Below the pieces are notes generated by a model. That model was not told the DNA's origin and made no database searches. It was given only the letters and a program-made list of their open reading frames with translations. The position numbers were made by a program, and so were the translations under genes. Below, piece after piece: positions 25,964 through 34,073 of a DNA stretch of 64,000 nucleotides. The stretch's first letter is position 1. Every line of letters starts with the position of its first letter. The DNA comes from Bradyrhizobium sp. CB82 (GTDB lineage Bacteria; Pseudomonadota; Alphaproteobacteria; Rhizobiales; Xanthobacteraceae), in assembly GCF_029714405.1 (NCBI RefSeq), contig NZ_CP121650.1:5461001-5525000 (forward strand), in the 5' to 3' direction.

Positions 25964-26632
25964 ATGACCGAGTTTTTCACCTCGCGCTGGATCGGCGACT
26001 TCCTCTTCGGGTTCGGGGCACTGTTTGCGATCATCAATCCCTATGGGCTCGCCTTCATCTTCCTCGACCGCACCATGGGCCTGTCGGAGCGCGAACGCGC
26101 GCGCATTGCGCTTCGCGTCGCGGCCTATGCCTTTGCCGTGCTGCTCGGCTCGCTTTTCGTGGGCAGCCAGGTTCTCAAGATCTTTGGCATCTCGATGCCG
26201 GCCTTGCGGATCGCCGGCGGTCTCGTCGTGGCCGTCTCCGGCTGGTCAATGCTGCATGCGACGCCGGCTGCGCCCGGCGGACAGGCAACGTCCACCGCCA
26301 GCTACCAGACGATTAAGCGCATGGCGTTCTTCCCGCTGGCGATCCCGCTGACCACCGGTCCGGGCACGATCGCGACCGCGATCGCGATCGGCACCAACCG
26401 GCCGGACGATCTCGACGGGCTCTTCGCTTCGTCCATCGTTCAGCTCATCGTCGCCGTCGCGGTTACGGCCACGATCTATCATGCCTATAGCAAGTCGAGC
26501 GCCATGGCCCGGCTGTTCGGTGAGGAAGGCACAAGCGTGGTGACGCGGCTTTCGGCGTTCCTGTTGCTCTGCGTCGGCGTCCAGATCATCATCACCGGCG
26601 CGATCGAGGTCGCGAAATCGGTGCTAGCGTAA
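25964..26632 (+). CDS. MarC-family (UPF0056) integral membrane protein
   Basis: 222 residues from ATG 25964. Six hydrophobic helices and the family blocks FLFGFGALFAIINPYGLAFIFL near the start, IAGGLVVAVSGW near 84, and MAFFPLAIPLTTGPGTIATAIA near 118. MarC proteins were named after the multiple-antibiotic-resistance locus but have no proven transport role. It follows the GNAT gene on the same strand. No regulatory feature is obvious. Confidence 0.88.
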   Translation: MTEFFTSRWIGDFLFGFGALFAIINPYGLAFIFLDRTMGLSERERARIALRVAAYAFAVLLGSLFVGSQVLKIFGISMPALRIAGGLVVAVSGWSMLHATPAAPGGQATSTASYQTIKRMAFFPLAIPLTTGPGTIATAIAIGTNRPDDLDGLFASSIVQLIVAVAVTATIYHAYSKSSAMARLFGEEGTSVVTRLSAFLLLCVGVQIIITGAIEVAKSVLA

Positions 26633-26896
26633 ACTGTTTCACATCTCCGCGGCTCGCGGAACGAGTATGGCGGTGGTGGCCTCCGGACTGCCCACTCTCT
26701 TCATCTCGGGCCCGTGATGTGCGAGGAGGCGCAGGCCCGGCTCACGCGGATCATTGCGAGTATCGCGAAGTCTGCGGCCAGTTCGGGATCTGCCCGAACA
26801 CAGGCCAGTTCGCGATCTGTAACAAGGAGCTCGCGATTGTCAGATAGCAGCAGCGCGACCACGCCGCGGCCGCCGCATTCTCTGATGGTTATGCTC

Positions 26897-27046
26897 TAAC
26901 CTTACTGTGTCACTAACCCTCATGGTGAGGAGCGCGAAGCGCGTCTCGAACCATGAGGCCCCGCCTGTGGCCCACATCCTTCGAGACGCTTGCTTCGCAA
27001 GCTCCTCAGGATGAGGAGTTAGAGCGTTTATGACGCAGTAAGGCTA
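26897..27046. repeat. Composite dispersed repeat with inverted ends
   Basis: The ends TAACCTTACTGTGTCA (26897-26912) and TGACGCAGTAAGGCTA (27031-27046) are inverted copies with two mismatches. Inside is a second palindromic unit, CATGGTGAGGAGCGCGAAGCG...CGAACCATGAGG, and its partner CATCCTTCGAGACGC...GCAAGCTCCTCAGGATGAGG. I recognise the inner unit as a common intergenic repeat of Bradyrhizobium and Rhodopseudomonas. The surrounding 26633-27170 shows no convincing gene. Confidence 0.7.
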
Positions 27047-27097
27047 AAGCGCGGTGAGATAGGATGAATCGTCATCGCGCTTCAGGTTGTTGTTTGC

Positions 27098-27169
27098 GCA
27101 TGATCTCCGCGCAAACGCGTTCCGCGTTTGTCGCGAGGGAAATCCGCTTCACGCTTTTCCGGATCATGC
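27098..27169. repeat. Dispersed repeat with GCATGATC/GATCATGC ends
   Basis: GCATGATC at 27098-27105 and GATCATGC at 27162-27169 are perfect inverted ends around TCCGCGCAAACGCG...CCGCTTCACGCTTTTCCG. This unit is a second interspersed family I associate with Bradyrhizobium genomes. It abuts the stop codon of the gene at 27171 and could form its 3'-end hairpin. Confidence 0.6.
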
Positions 27170-27170
27170 T

Positions 27171-27602
27171 TTAATAGCAGCGCATGATATTGACGGTCTG
27201 CTCGCCTCCGCGGCCGGGCACCGTCACGGTCTCCGAAGGGCAACTCGGCACGTAGGGCCGATCCGACGGCGCGACGTTCGGCGGAAAACGATGTGCCCAG
27301 TCCCAAGGCACATCATAGGTATAGGTGTAGCGGACGTCGTTGGAGAGTGGTTGAGCCATATCCGCATAGGAGTCGCCCGGGGGAGGCTCATAGAAGAAGC
27401 CGCCGCCGCCCGGCCAAGAAACAAATGAATTCCGGCGATGGAACCGCGCCGACGGCGCAATCGGCGGGTGGACAGCCGCCGGTGCCCCGACCACGCCACG
27501 GGGGGCGACGCCGCCCGATCTCGCAAAACCATTGCTGGTGGCTAGAAGCAGCGCGGCTGCGCTCAGCGAGGCGAGCAACGCCCCATATGATCTATAGGTC
27601 AT
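27171..27602 (-). CDS. Secreted proline/glycine-rich protein, unknown function
   Basis: 143 residues from ATG 27602; a TTG four codons earlier is less likely. A signal peptide is clear (MTYRSYGALLASLSAAALLLATSNGFARSGG). The mature part is rich in Pro, Gly and Tyr (RGVVGAPAAVHPPIAP, WPGGGGFFYEPPPGDSY, YTYTYDVPWDWAHRFPP) and ends with two cysteines (SCPSETVTVPG...IMRCY) that could form a disulfide. Proteins of this sort are numerous in Bradyrhizobium and have no known role. Confidence 0.65.
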   Translation of the reverse strand: MTYRSYGALLASLSAAALLLATSNGFARSGGVAPRGVVGAPAAVHPPIAPSARFHRRNSFVSWPGGGGFFYEPPPGDSYADMAQPLSNDVRYTYTYDVPWDWAHRFPPNVAPSDRPYVPSCPSETVTVPGRGGEQTVNIMRCY

Positions 27603-27709
27603 GGTACGCACCAACTCGTTTGGCCTGCGATGCAGCTCCCCGCCAGCACGCTAGGCCGGGCCGTCGGCCCCCGGCAAATCTATAATTAATTGTTGGTTAA
27701 GGCACGGGA

Positions 27710-27887
27710 TTAACAGGGCGGTTCCTGTGCGCCACTGGTGCGGCCGGTACGGACCTCCCGTCGCCTTCGGTATTGCGCCTCGCTCACATGCTCCAGCCAG
27801 TCGACATTCTTGCGGTCGACGGATTCCTGGATGGCGACGTGCGATCACCAGATAGCCGGTAAAGATCGCCACGATGATCGGCAGCAT
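27710..27887 (-). pseudogene. Frameshifted small single-pass membrane protein
   Basis: From ATG 27887 the frame gives MLPIIVAIFTGYLVIAR, one membrane helix. In the +1 frame the sequence continues sensibly as AIQESVDRKNVDWLEHVSEA then QYRRRREV, ending at a stop at 27710-27712. One extra base near 27838 would account for the break. Joined, the product is about 58 residues: a helix followed by a charged tail. Either the gene is dead or the read has an error here. Confidence 0.45.
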
Positions 27888-28475
27888 CGCGACCGTCCCG
27901 GACGGCGATCCGAGCCGCCGCCAACTCTCACCGGCCTTCGCGCTGCTGGTCGATGCGCTGCGCTATCGCGAGAACGACGGTGCGTAAATCCCGAGTTGTG
28001 TAGATGGAGCAGATTTGGGATGCAGGCTTAAAGCGGCCCCGACATGACTCGCACAAGTTTTGGAACGGCTGCGACTCTGCGCGTCGGGTCTCGGCTCCCG
28101 CGAGTTCCCTCCCGCGGAACCAGCAGGAACAACCCCCTCGCATCCTCCAAATTTCAGATGGTGCCGTTATTTTCAACATGCGGAAATTGGACTCGCGGAG
28201 TACGCGCTCCGTATGGTGATACCCATTCCCGTTTTGCAATTTGTTTCAGACGACTTATCTGCTTCAACGTAATTGCAGGTTGATTACGAAAGTGCTCCGA
28301 GCAGAAAATCAGACTCGTGAGAACACAGTTGAGCCTCTGGTTTTGTTGTGATGAAGGCGTTTGCATGTGAGTTGGAAGCCGACATCCGTCGAGAGAGAAG
28401 ATCCGAACATGTGCTAGAGTGGCCGTTCGAAACCGTTCGCAGGTGTGGCGGGCGCCTTCCGGCGAGTCACTTGCA
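27888..28475. other. 588-base intergenic stretch without a supported gene
   Basis: No frame on either strand gives a recognisable protein. Base composition falls towards the right end, as expected upstream of the Crp/Fnr-type gene. A short inverted repeat, CGGAG-TACGCG-CTCCG, lies near 28195-28212. I see no clear promoter and no RNA gene. Confidence 0.5.
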
Positions 28476-29243
28476 GTGACAAGCCCTAGGGGAATGGGCA
28501 ACCGCCTTCTGGGAATATTGCCGCAAGCTGACTTCGATCTGCTCGCGCCCGAGCTCGAGAAGGTTGCGCTCAACCAGGATGTAGTCCTCTCGCAAGCGGG
28601 CGAGCGGATGGAGCATGTCTTCTTCCCTCATAGCGGCGCGATCTCGCTCATGATCGAGATGGCAAACGGACAGACGGTTGCGACCGCGGCCATCGGGCGC
28701 GAAGGCGCAATCGGCATACTCTCCGTGTTCGGACCGTCGCTTTCGGTCATAACCGCCAGCGTTCGTATGGCGGGAACCGCCTCGCGGATTCCGGCAGCGC
28801 GATTTCATGCGGCCTTTAGCCGGAGTCCCGCAATCCGGCAGGCGGTCCAGGTTCACATCACGTCGTTGCTGACGCAGTTTCAACTTGGCGTGGCCTGCAA
28901 TGCGCTGCATCCGGTGGGCGCCCGGATGGCCCGCTGGCTGCTACAATTGCGCGACTGCAGCGATAGCGACGTCCTCCCGCTCACTCAGGAGGCACTGTCG
29001 CAGATGCTCGGTGTGCGACGAACCACGGTCACGCTCCTGATGCGCAATCTGCGCGAGTCTGGGGCCATCCGATCCGATCGACGGGGCAAAATCGAGGTTG
29101 ATCGGCCGCGACTCGCCGCGGCCGCATGCGAATGCCACGCCAGCATGCGCCGCCAGATTGCGGAGATCTTCTCGACGAGCGCGCCCCGGTCTCGCGTTTG
29201 GGCCATACCGGTCAATGCAACGGACACCGACAAGGCTGTTTGA
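28476..29243 (+). CDS. Crp/Fnr-family transcriptional regulator
   Basis: 255 residues counted from GTG 28476 (GCGAG eight bases upstream). GTG 28419 and ATG 28494 are alternatives. The opening GNRLLGILPQADFDLLAPELEKV is typical of this rhizobial subgroup. The cyclic-nucleotide-fold domain contains HVFFPHSGAISLMIEMANGQTVATAAIGREG; no Fnr-type cysteine cluster and no canonical cAMP-binding Arg is evident. The C-terminal helix-turn-helix reads LTQEALSQMLGVRRTTVTLLMRNLRESGAI. Its ligand and targets are unknown. Small stress-type genes follow on the other strand. Confidence 0.87.
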   Translation: MTSPRGMGNRLLGILPQADFDLLAPELEKVALNQDVVLSQAGERMEHVFFPHSGAISLMIEMANGQTVATAAIGREGAIGILSVFGPSLSVITASVRMAGTASRIPAARFHAAFSRSPAIRQAVQVHITSLLTQFQLGVACNALHPVGARMARWLLQLRDCSDSDVLPLTQEALSQMLGVRRTTVTLLMRNLRESGAIRSDRRGKIEVDRPRLAAAACECHASMRRQIAEIFSTSAPRSRVWAIPVNATDTDKAV

Positions 29244-29281
29244 GTGTTGCCGCGCGGCGCGTCTGTACCTCGATTTTGATT

Positions 29282-29479
29282 TCAGCGTCGGCTATCTCGT
29301 GTCTGATCCGGCGCAAATTTGGATTGCGTCTCCAGCTTGCCAAGCTCGTGCAGGACCTTGGCCACCTCTCGCAATTCATTGCGCGCCGGGCCCGGCTTCA
29401 GCCGTCGCGCTTCTTCGAGAAAATCCTTTGCTTGCAGCAGCAGTGCGGACACTTCACCGGAAACGTTCCTGTTCGCCAT
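29282..29479 (-). CDS. Small helical protein, unknown function
   Basis: 65 residues from ATG 29479. The sequence MANRNVSGEVSALLLQAKDF followed by LEEARRLKPGPARNELREVAKVLHELGKLE is strongly helical and charged, with a regular spacing of hydrophobic residues, and looks like a real small protein rather than a shadow. No signal peptide or domain. It is convergent with the Crp/Fnr gene and upstream of nothing obvious. I recall similar short proteins in Bradyrhizobium annotations, always hypothetical. Confidence 0.55.
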   Translation of the reverse strand: MANRNVSGEVSALLLQAKDFLEEARRLKPGPARNELREVAKVLHELGKLETQSKFAPDQTRDSRR

Positions 29480-29520
29480 GGTAGGCCCCTATCACAATCA
29501 TCGATGACAGCGAGCGATGA

Positions 29521-29733
29521 TCAGGCCCAAGCACCCGTGTCGCGACGCCGCACACGGAGAGTCGGCTCGTCAACCCAAGCTTCCTGTGCGAACCAGGCGT
29601 GATCGACGTGGCAGATCGGACAGCGCGTACGTCCGAAAAACACCGCGCTGCACCGGAAGCGCTCGCGATCCGCCGCGATGCCGGTCGGAATCGCGCGTCC
29701 GGTTTGCGGGCATTTGACCATGAGCATACCCAT
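29521..29733 (-). CDS. Small CPxTG / CxxC-H zinc-binding-like protein (paralogue of 39085-39258)
   Basis: 70 residues from ATG 29733, which has AGGAGG six bases upstream; the longer open frame has no better site. MVKCPQTGRAIPTGI is followed by FGRTRCPICHVDHAWFAQEAWV, so Cys, Cys-x2-Cys and His are placed as in a treble-clef or zinc-ribbon motif. The 57-residue protein at 39085 has the same plan (FRCPQTGMNVQTHL ... FTCPACARVHFIDL). Function unknown. It lies just downstream of the phasin gene on the same strand. Confidence 0.65.
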   Translation of the reverse strand: MGMLMVKCPQTGRAIPTGIAADRERFRCSAVFFGRTRCPICHVDHAWFAQEAWVDEPTLRVRRRDTGAWA

Positions 29734-29934
29734 CTCTTCCTCCTCCTCGGAAATCGACTTTATTGGTGGAGCAGGAAACCGGCCGGTTGGATTGCGCCTC
29801 TTCTCTCGGTGCGCTGCATTGGGGGGGGCATCGCGCACCTGGCCATTTGTCTGATCGGGCATGGTGTGGGGCCATGCGAATGGCGGGGCTTGTTCCAACC
29901 GGCCGGATTGCCCTCCTCTGCGAGCCGCGGACGT

Positions 29935-30402
29935 TCAACTGGCCTTTTGGAAAACCTTGGCGACGTGCTGTCTGATTGGCTCGCCCGATTGCGTTGCAAG
30001 CCTCTGCGTAAGCTCCCACAATTGCGTGTTCTGCGCCGAGGCGGCATCAAAGACCCTGCGCGCTTCCGCCGCCGACGTGGCGAAGACGTCGGTCATCGAT
30101 TTGCTGCTCGCGATACGAGCAAAGAAATCGATTGCAGAACTGGCATTCGCATTCGAGATTTCGATGACCTTCAGCCCGTAGTCGGTCGCAGTCCTGGCGC
30201 TGTTCGAATAGGTCTCGCGAAGCGCCTCCGCCAGATCCTGCGAAGCGGTCTTGATTTTCTCGCAACCTTCCTGCGTGCGAGCGGCCCGCTGCTCGGCAAG
30301 CTCCTCGAACATGGTCTGCCACGCGACCTTCGGCAATCCGAACGGGGACATTCCGAAACCATTCGTTTCTTTCACTTCGGCTTTCGTTTCACTTTCACTC
30401 AC
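29935..30402 (-). CDS. Phasin-family protein
   Basis: 155 residues from GTG 30402. All-helical with the phasin pattern: PFGLPKVAWQTMFEELAEQRAARTQEGCEKIK, then LAEALRETYSNSARTATDYGLKVIEISNANASSAIDFFARIASSKS and DVFATSAAEARRVFDAASAQNTQLWELTQRLA. Phasins coat polyhydroxyalkanoate granules, and some family members have other chaperone-like roles. No PHA synthase is nearby. The gene is followed by the small zinc-type gene 201 bases downstream. Confidence 0.85.
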   Translation of the reverse strand: MSESETKAEVKETNGFGMSPFGLPKVAWQTMFEELAEQRAARTQEGCEKIKTASQDLAEALRETYSNSARTATDYGLKVIEISNANASSAIDFFARIASSKSMTDVFATSAAEARRVFDAASAQNTQLWELTQRLATQSGEPIRQHVAKVFQKAS

Positions 30403-31217
30403 TGCGCTCTACCCTCTAGTCAAGCAAAGTCATGTCCCACGACGCATGCATTGCGCCATGAGTCCACGGATACGAGGCTTGCTCTCGCTTCCGTATCGAT
30501 CAGCCATCTTGATGAGCTTCATCCAGCCCGCACGGCAACTATGCCTAACGACGATAAGGCCGTCCGTTCGATTTGCGACTCTCGCCGGGATTTTTTTCCC
30601 GAATGTCAATACAAACTCTCGTATGTCGGGGAGGTGACGTAGTGCAAAGTGGGGATATCGTACATGACGGCTGGCGGAACTCGCGCGATTAGCCCGATGA
30701 AGACGGAACGCGGGTTGCCCGGAAAGACCGCGGCAGCATGGTATCGCAGTAATCGAGTGGCTGCGCCGATCAGTTGGCCGGCCGGGCAGCGCTGGCGCCC
30801 GGCGCAGGCAAGTCGCGGCAATTCGCGCCGCTTCGATCGATCAGCGAAATTCGGAATTATCATATCTTCGCCTCGCCTCACCCGGAGTCGGTTGGAGAAT
30901 GATGTCTCTGCACCTTGCTCCGTCATGGCGAGTTGAGCACCGGCCGAGGGCCGACCCGCCCTTAAGCAATCCAGACTATCGCCGCGGTGGGATTCTGGAT
31001 TCCTTCGTCGGAAGAGCTTCTTGCAACGACAGCGTTGAGACAGCACGGGTAACTCGCCCAACGCTGTCTCGGCGAAAGCAGAGGACGACACCGAGCGGCC
31101 CTCCCCATCATCCTTGCACAAACACCCCCCTTGTAACAAAACCGTCATGCAGAAAAACTAAACGAAAGCGGCGGCCGCTATCTGCCGGCAAGCCGCTTCA
31201 CCGCTGGGAGAGATTTG
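30403..31217. other. 815-base intergenic stretch with repeats, no supported gene
   Basis: Open frames here on both strands are arginine/serine-rich and unlike any protein I know. The stretch holds a decayed dispersed repeat (30923-31030) and a perfect inverted repeat GACAGCGTTG/CAACGCTGTC (31028-31037 and 31059-31068) that could form a hairpin. The last 80 bases upstream of 31218 should hold the promoter of the phosphodiesterase gene, but I cannot point to one. Confidence 0.5.
30923..31030. repeat. Degenerate copy of the palindromic repeat at 5504-5590
   Basis: It starts with CGTCATGGCGAG (compare CGTCATTGC...AGCG), then AAGCAATCCAGACTATC...CCGCGGTGGGATTCTGGATT followed by CCTTCGTCG, and ends in TTGCAACGAC where the intact copy has CGCAATGACG. 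The middle is intact while the arms have drifted, so the hairpin is weakened. Confidence 0.6.
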
Positions 31218-33071
31218 ATGCGCCGTTCACTGCTGTTGCTGTCCGCCGGACTGACCATGCTGTCCACCGGACTTGCGTCCGCGCAGAACAACACGCCCCG
31301 TAACCTGATCCTGTTCATCCCGGACGGCCTGCGCGCACTCAAAGTCAGCCCCGAGACCGCGCCCGCGATGGCCGAAATCCGCGACAAGGGCGTCAATTTC
31401 AAGAACTCGCACTCGCTGTTCCCGACCTTCACCATGGCAAACGGCTCGGCTATGTCGACCGGACACTATCTCGGCGACACCGGCGTGTTCTCCAACACGA
31501 TCTGGACCGGCTACACCTCAGCTCCTGCCGGCGACACCGTGGTCCCCTTCATCGAAAACGACGCCGTGCTCGGCGACATCGATGAGCATTTCGCCGGCAA
31601 CTACCTCAATGAAGAGACCATCTTGAAGATGGCGCGCGACAAGGGCTTCAGCACGGCGGCGCTGGGCAAGCTCGGGCCAACCTTCCAGTTCGACCATACC
31701 GATCATCCCGACGGAGCCGGCCTTCACTCGATCGTGCTCGACGACTCCACGGGCGGCAAGGGCGGCGTGCCGCTGTCGGAGGAGATGAAGGCGGCGCTGA
31801 CCAAGGCCGGTCTGCCGCTCGCTACCCCCTCGCGCGGTGACAACGCCAAGGCGGGCGATGCCAAGACACCGGGCACTACGGTACCCAACACTGCGCAACA
31901 GGCCTATCTCGCCGACGTCGCCACCAAGGTGGTGCTGCCGATGTTCAAGGCGCGCAACAAGCCGTTCGTCCTGGTGTTCTGGTCACGCGATCCCGACGGC
32001 AGCCAGCATAATACCGGCGACAGCCTGAACCAGATCATGCCGGGCATCAACGGGCCGACCTCGATGGCGGGCATCAAGAACGCCGACAACAACCTCGCCC
32101 AGTTGCGCAAGGCGCTGGACGAACTCGGCCTGGCGGCAAGCACCAACATCATCGTATCCGCCGACCACGGCTTCTCCACGATCTCGAAGGAAAGCAAGAC
32201 CAGTCCCTCGGCCAAGGTCAGCTACGACGATACGCCCAAGGACTTCCTGCCGATGGGCTTCCTGGCACTCGACCTCGCCAAGGCGCTCGACCTGCCGCTG
32301 TTCGATCCGAACGACAAGAACGCGAAGGTCGACGGCAACAAGCATCCGAAGGCCGGCAATGGCGTGCTCGGCAAAGATCCCACCAAGCCCGAGGTCGTGG
32401 TTGCGACCAACGGCGGATCGGATCTTCTGTATCTGCCGAACAGCGATCGCAAGCTCGCCAGGCGCGTGATCGGCGCGCTGCTCGATCAGGATTATGTCAG
32501 TGGCATCTTCGTCGACGACAACCTCGGCAATTTCCCTGGCACGCTGCCGATGTCACGGCTGAGCCTGAAGGGCAAAGCCGCGACGCCGACGCCTTCCATC
32601 GTCGTCAACTTCCGCTCCTATGCCAGCAATTGCGGCGAGGCGCCGACCAACTGCTCGGTGCAAGTCGCCGACACCGTGCTGCGCCAGGGCCAGGGCATGC
32701 ATGGCAGCTTCAGCCGCGGCGACACCATGAACTTCATGGCGGCGATCGGGCCGGACTTCAAAGCGGGCTATGCCGACGCCCTCCCCGTCAGCAACGCCGA
32801 CGTCGGCGCCACCGCAGCCAGGTTGATGGGTTTCACGACCAAGCCCAAGGGCACCCTGGTCGGACGCGTGATGACGGAGGCGATGCCGAACGGCGAGACA
32901 CCGATGGCCTATACCGGCTCGATCAGGTCGAAGCCTGCCGAGAACGGCCTGCGCACCGTCCTGAACTTCCAGCGCGTCGGCAGCCAGCGTTATTTCGACA
33001 CGGCCGGCTTCCCGGGCCGCACGCTTGGGCTCGAAACGGACAGCGACAAACAAAAAACGGCGGGGAAATAA
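31218..33071 (+). CDS. Exported alkaline-phosphatase-superfamily nucleotide pyrophosphatase/phosphodiesterase
   Basis: 617 residues from ATG 31218, with a GGGAGAG site. Signal peptide to about residue 23 (LASA-QNN). AlkP-superfamily metal site pieces in order: LILFIPDGLRA (first Asp), nucleophile region SLFPTFTMANGSAMSTG, WSRDPDGSQHNTGDS (Asp/His), ISADHGFS-type block VSADHGFSTIS, and a late His in GQGMHGSFSRGD. This is the type I phosphodiesterase/nucleotide pyrophosphatase arrangement: two metals and a Thr nucleophile hydrolysing phosphodiesters or pyrophosphates in the periplasm. The real substrate is unknown. No phosphate-responsive element was identified upstream. Confidence 0.82.
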   Translation: MRRSLLLLSAGLTMLSTGLASAQNNTPRNLILFIPDGLRALKVSPETAPAMAEIRDKGVNFKNSHSLFPTFTMANGSAMSTGHYLGDTGVFSNTIWTGYTSAPAGDTVVPFIENDAVLGDIDEHFAGNYLNEETILKMARDKGFSTAALGKLGPTFQFDHTDHPDGAGLHSIVLDDSTGGKGGVPLSEEMKAALTKAGLPLATPSRGDNAKAGDAKTPGTTVPNTAQQAYLADVATKVVLPMFKARNKPFVLVFWSRDPDGSQHNTGDSLNQIMPGINGPTSMAGIKNADNNLAQLRKALDELGLAASTNIIVSADHGFSTISKESKTSPSAKVSYDDTPKDFLPMGFLALDLAKALDLPLFDPNDKNAKVDGNKHPKAGNGVLGKDPTKPEVVVATNGGSDLLYLPNSDRKLARRVIGALLDQDYVSGIFVDDNLGNFPGTLPMSRLSLKGKAATPTPSIVVNFRSYASNCGEAPTNCSVQVADTVLRQGQGMHGSFSRGDTMNFMAAIGPDFKAGYADALPVSNADVGATAARLMGFTTKPKGTLVGRVMTEAMPNGETPMAYTGSIRSKPAENGLRTVLNFQRVGSQRYFDTAGFPGRTLGLETDSDKQKTAGK

Positions 33072-33079
33072 CCCCGCCG
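33044..33079 (-). terminator. Intrinsic terminator of the minus-strand gene at 33131, overlapping the end of the phosphodiesterase gene
   Basis: CGGCGGGG (33058-33065) and CCCCGCCG (33072-33079) form an 8-bp stem with a six-base loop that includes the TAA stop of the plus-strand gene. On the minus strand the stem is followed by TTTTTTG, the U-run of a classical rho-independent terminator, so it ends transcription of the gene at 33131-33700. On the plus strand it gives a 3' hairpin without a U-run. Confidence 0.8.
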
Positions 33080-33130
33080 CTCACGAGCGCATCGTGAAGA
33101 CGTGCGCGAAATCACATGCCCAAGCCCAGG

Positions 33131-33700
33131 TCACATGCCAATGTCGAACACGTTCGGCAATTGGCCCGCCAGCGGCAGCGCGGTGGCCCCCAGGAAGGTT
33201 GCCACCATCGCCATCAGGCGACGGTTGCCGTGGCGCTTGCCGCGCATCTGGCCAGCAATCCATTCCAGCATCTCGGTCTTGACCTTCGAGGCATAGGCCG
33301 GCGCCCAGCTCTCGATATCGGTCTCGGGCGACAGCGCGATGCTGCGCGGCGGCACCGGCAGGCCGGAGGCGCTCGCGGCGTGATGCGCGACGGCTTTCGC
33401 CAGGAGGTCGTCGAACTGGCCAGCATCGGTGCGTTCGGTCGCGGCCTCGTTGATCTCAAACAGCGCCTCGGCTTCGGCGCGGCTGACGGGCTGGTCGTTG
33501 ACGGCGACGGCGGTCAGGATGCGCGCACACCAGGCGGCGTCATCGGCATCGAGCGAGCGGGAGAAATGCACCCGGCCCTTGGTGGTGGGACCCTCGCCGG
33601 TGATCACGCCGTCGCGCACGATGGTGAGCGCATGAGCCGCGGTATCGCGGCAGGACGGTTCGAGGGACGGGGACTCAACGGACTTGGCAGCGGCAGACAT
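33131..33700 (-). CDS. Hypothetical protein with C-terminal membrane segment
   Basis: 189 residues from ATG 33700. A helical cytoplasmic part (SRSLDADDAAWCARILTAVAVNDQPVSRAEAEALFEINEAATERTD and FDDLLAKAVAHHAAS) is followed by a basic stretch (GQMRGKRHGNRRL) and one hydrophobic helix near the C terminus (MAMVATFLGATALPLAG). It resembles a tail-anchored layout. I do not recognise the family. A strong terminator lies just beyond its stop, which supports it being a real transcribed gene. Confidence 0.6.
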   Translation of the reverse strand: MSAAAKSVESPSLEPSCRDTAAHALTIVRDGVITGEGPTTKGRVHFSRSLDADDAAWCARILTAVAVNDQPVSRAEAEALFEINEAATERTDAGQFDDLLAKAVAHHAASASGLPVPPRSIALSPETDIESWAPAYASKVKTEMLEWIAGQMRGKRHGNRRLMAMVATFLGATALPLAGQLPNVFDIGM

Positions 33701-34073
33701 AGTTCACTTCCAGATTTCTTCTGATCGACCAGCATTTTCATGCGGGCCTAAACGAGTGGTTAACGATTCGATACGGGGGTCGCGACTTTTCTAGATGGTT
33801 GCTGATTGGTCGCTGTCAGGACTAATTTGGTTCCATCAAAAGTCGGGCGAGCGTGTTGAGGGTCATAAAAGGCAATATCGCGGCAATCCACTCCCTTCCC
33901 GCAGCGGATATTTCGCCGCAGCGGCGGCAAGAAGGTGGTAGAAGATCGGCGCCTTGAGAGAATGATTTCACATTTTACTTGAACGGGTTCACTTGAGGCG
34001 TTGTCCGTTCTATATTGGAGGGGTCACCTCCAAAACGAATTTACTAGCAACTTCAATGAGATGAGGTAGAACC
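33701..34073. other. 373-base upstream region of the peroxiredoxin gene
   Basis: No gene is supported. A small hairpin, TTGGAGG-GGTCA-CCTCCAA, lies at 34015-34033, 40 bases before the peroxiredoxin start, probably in its 5' leader. The left part is the upstream region of the divergent gene at 33700. No OxyR-like site could be recognised. Confidence 0.45.

Noticed and set aside
26700..26899. Possible short protein or remnant on the minus strand (reads VVALLLSDNRELLVTDRELA...)
   Set aside because: The stretch looks protein-like over about 50 codons but has no good start, no ribosome site and no family I recognise; too weak to list as a gene.
29599..30642. 347-codon plus-strand frame
   Set aside because: Antisense to the phasin and the small CPxTG gene; composition unlike a real protein.
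30606..31148. 180-codon minus-strand frame in the large gap before the phosphodiesterase
   Set aside because: Overlaps a decayed palindromic repeat and has no recognisable domain or ribosome site.
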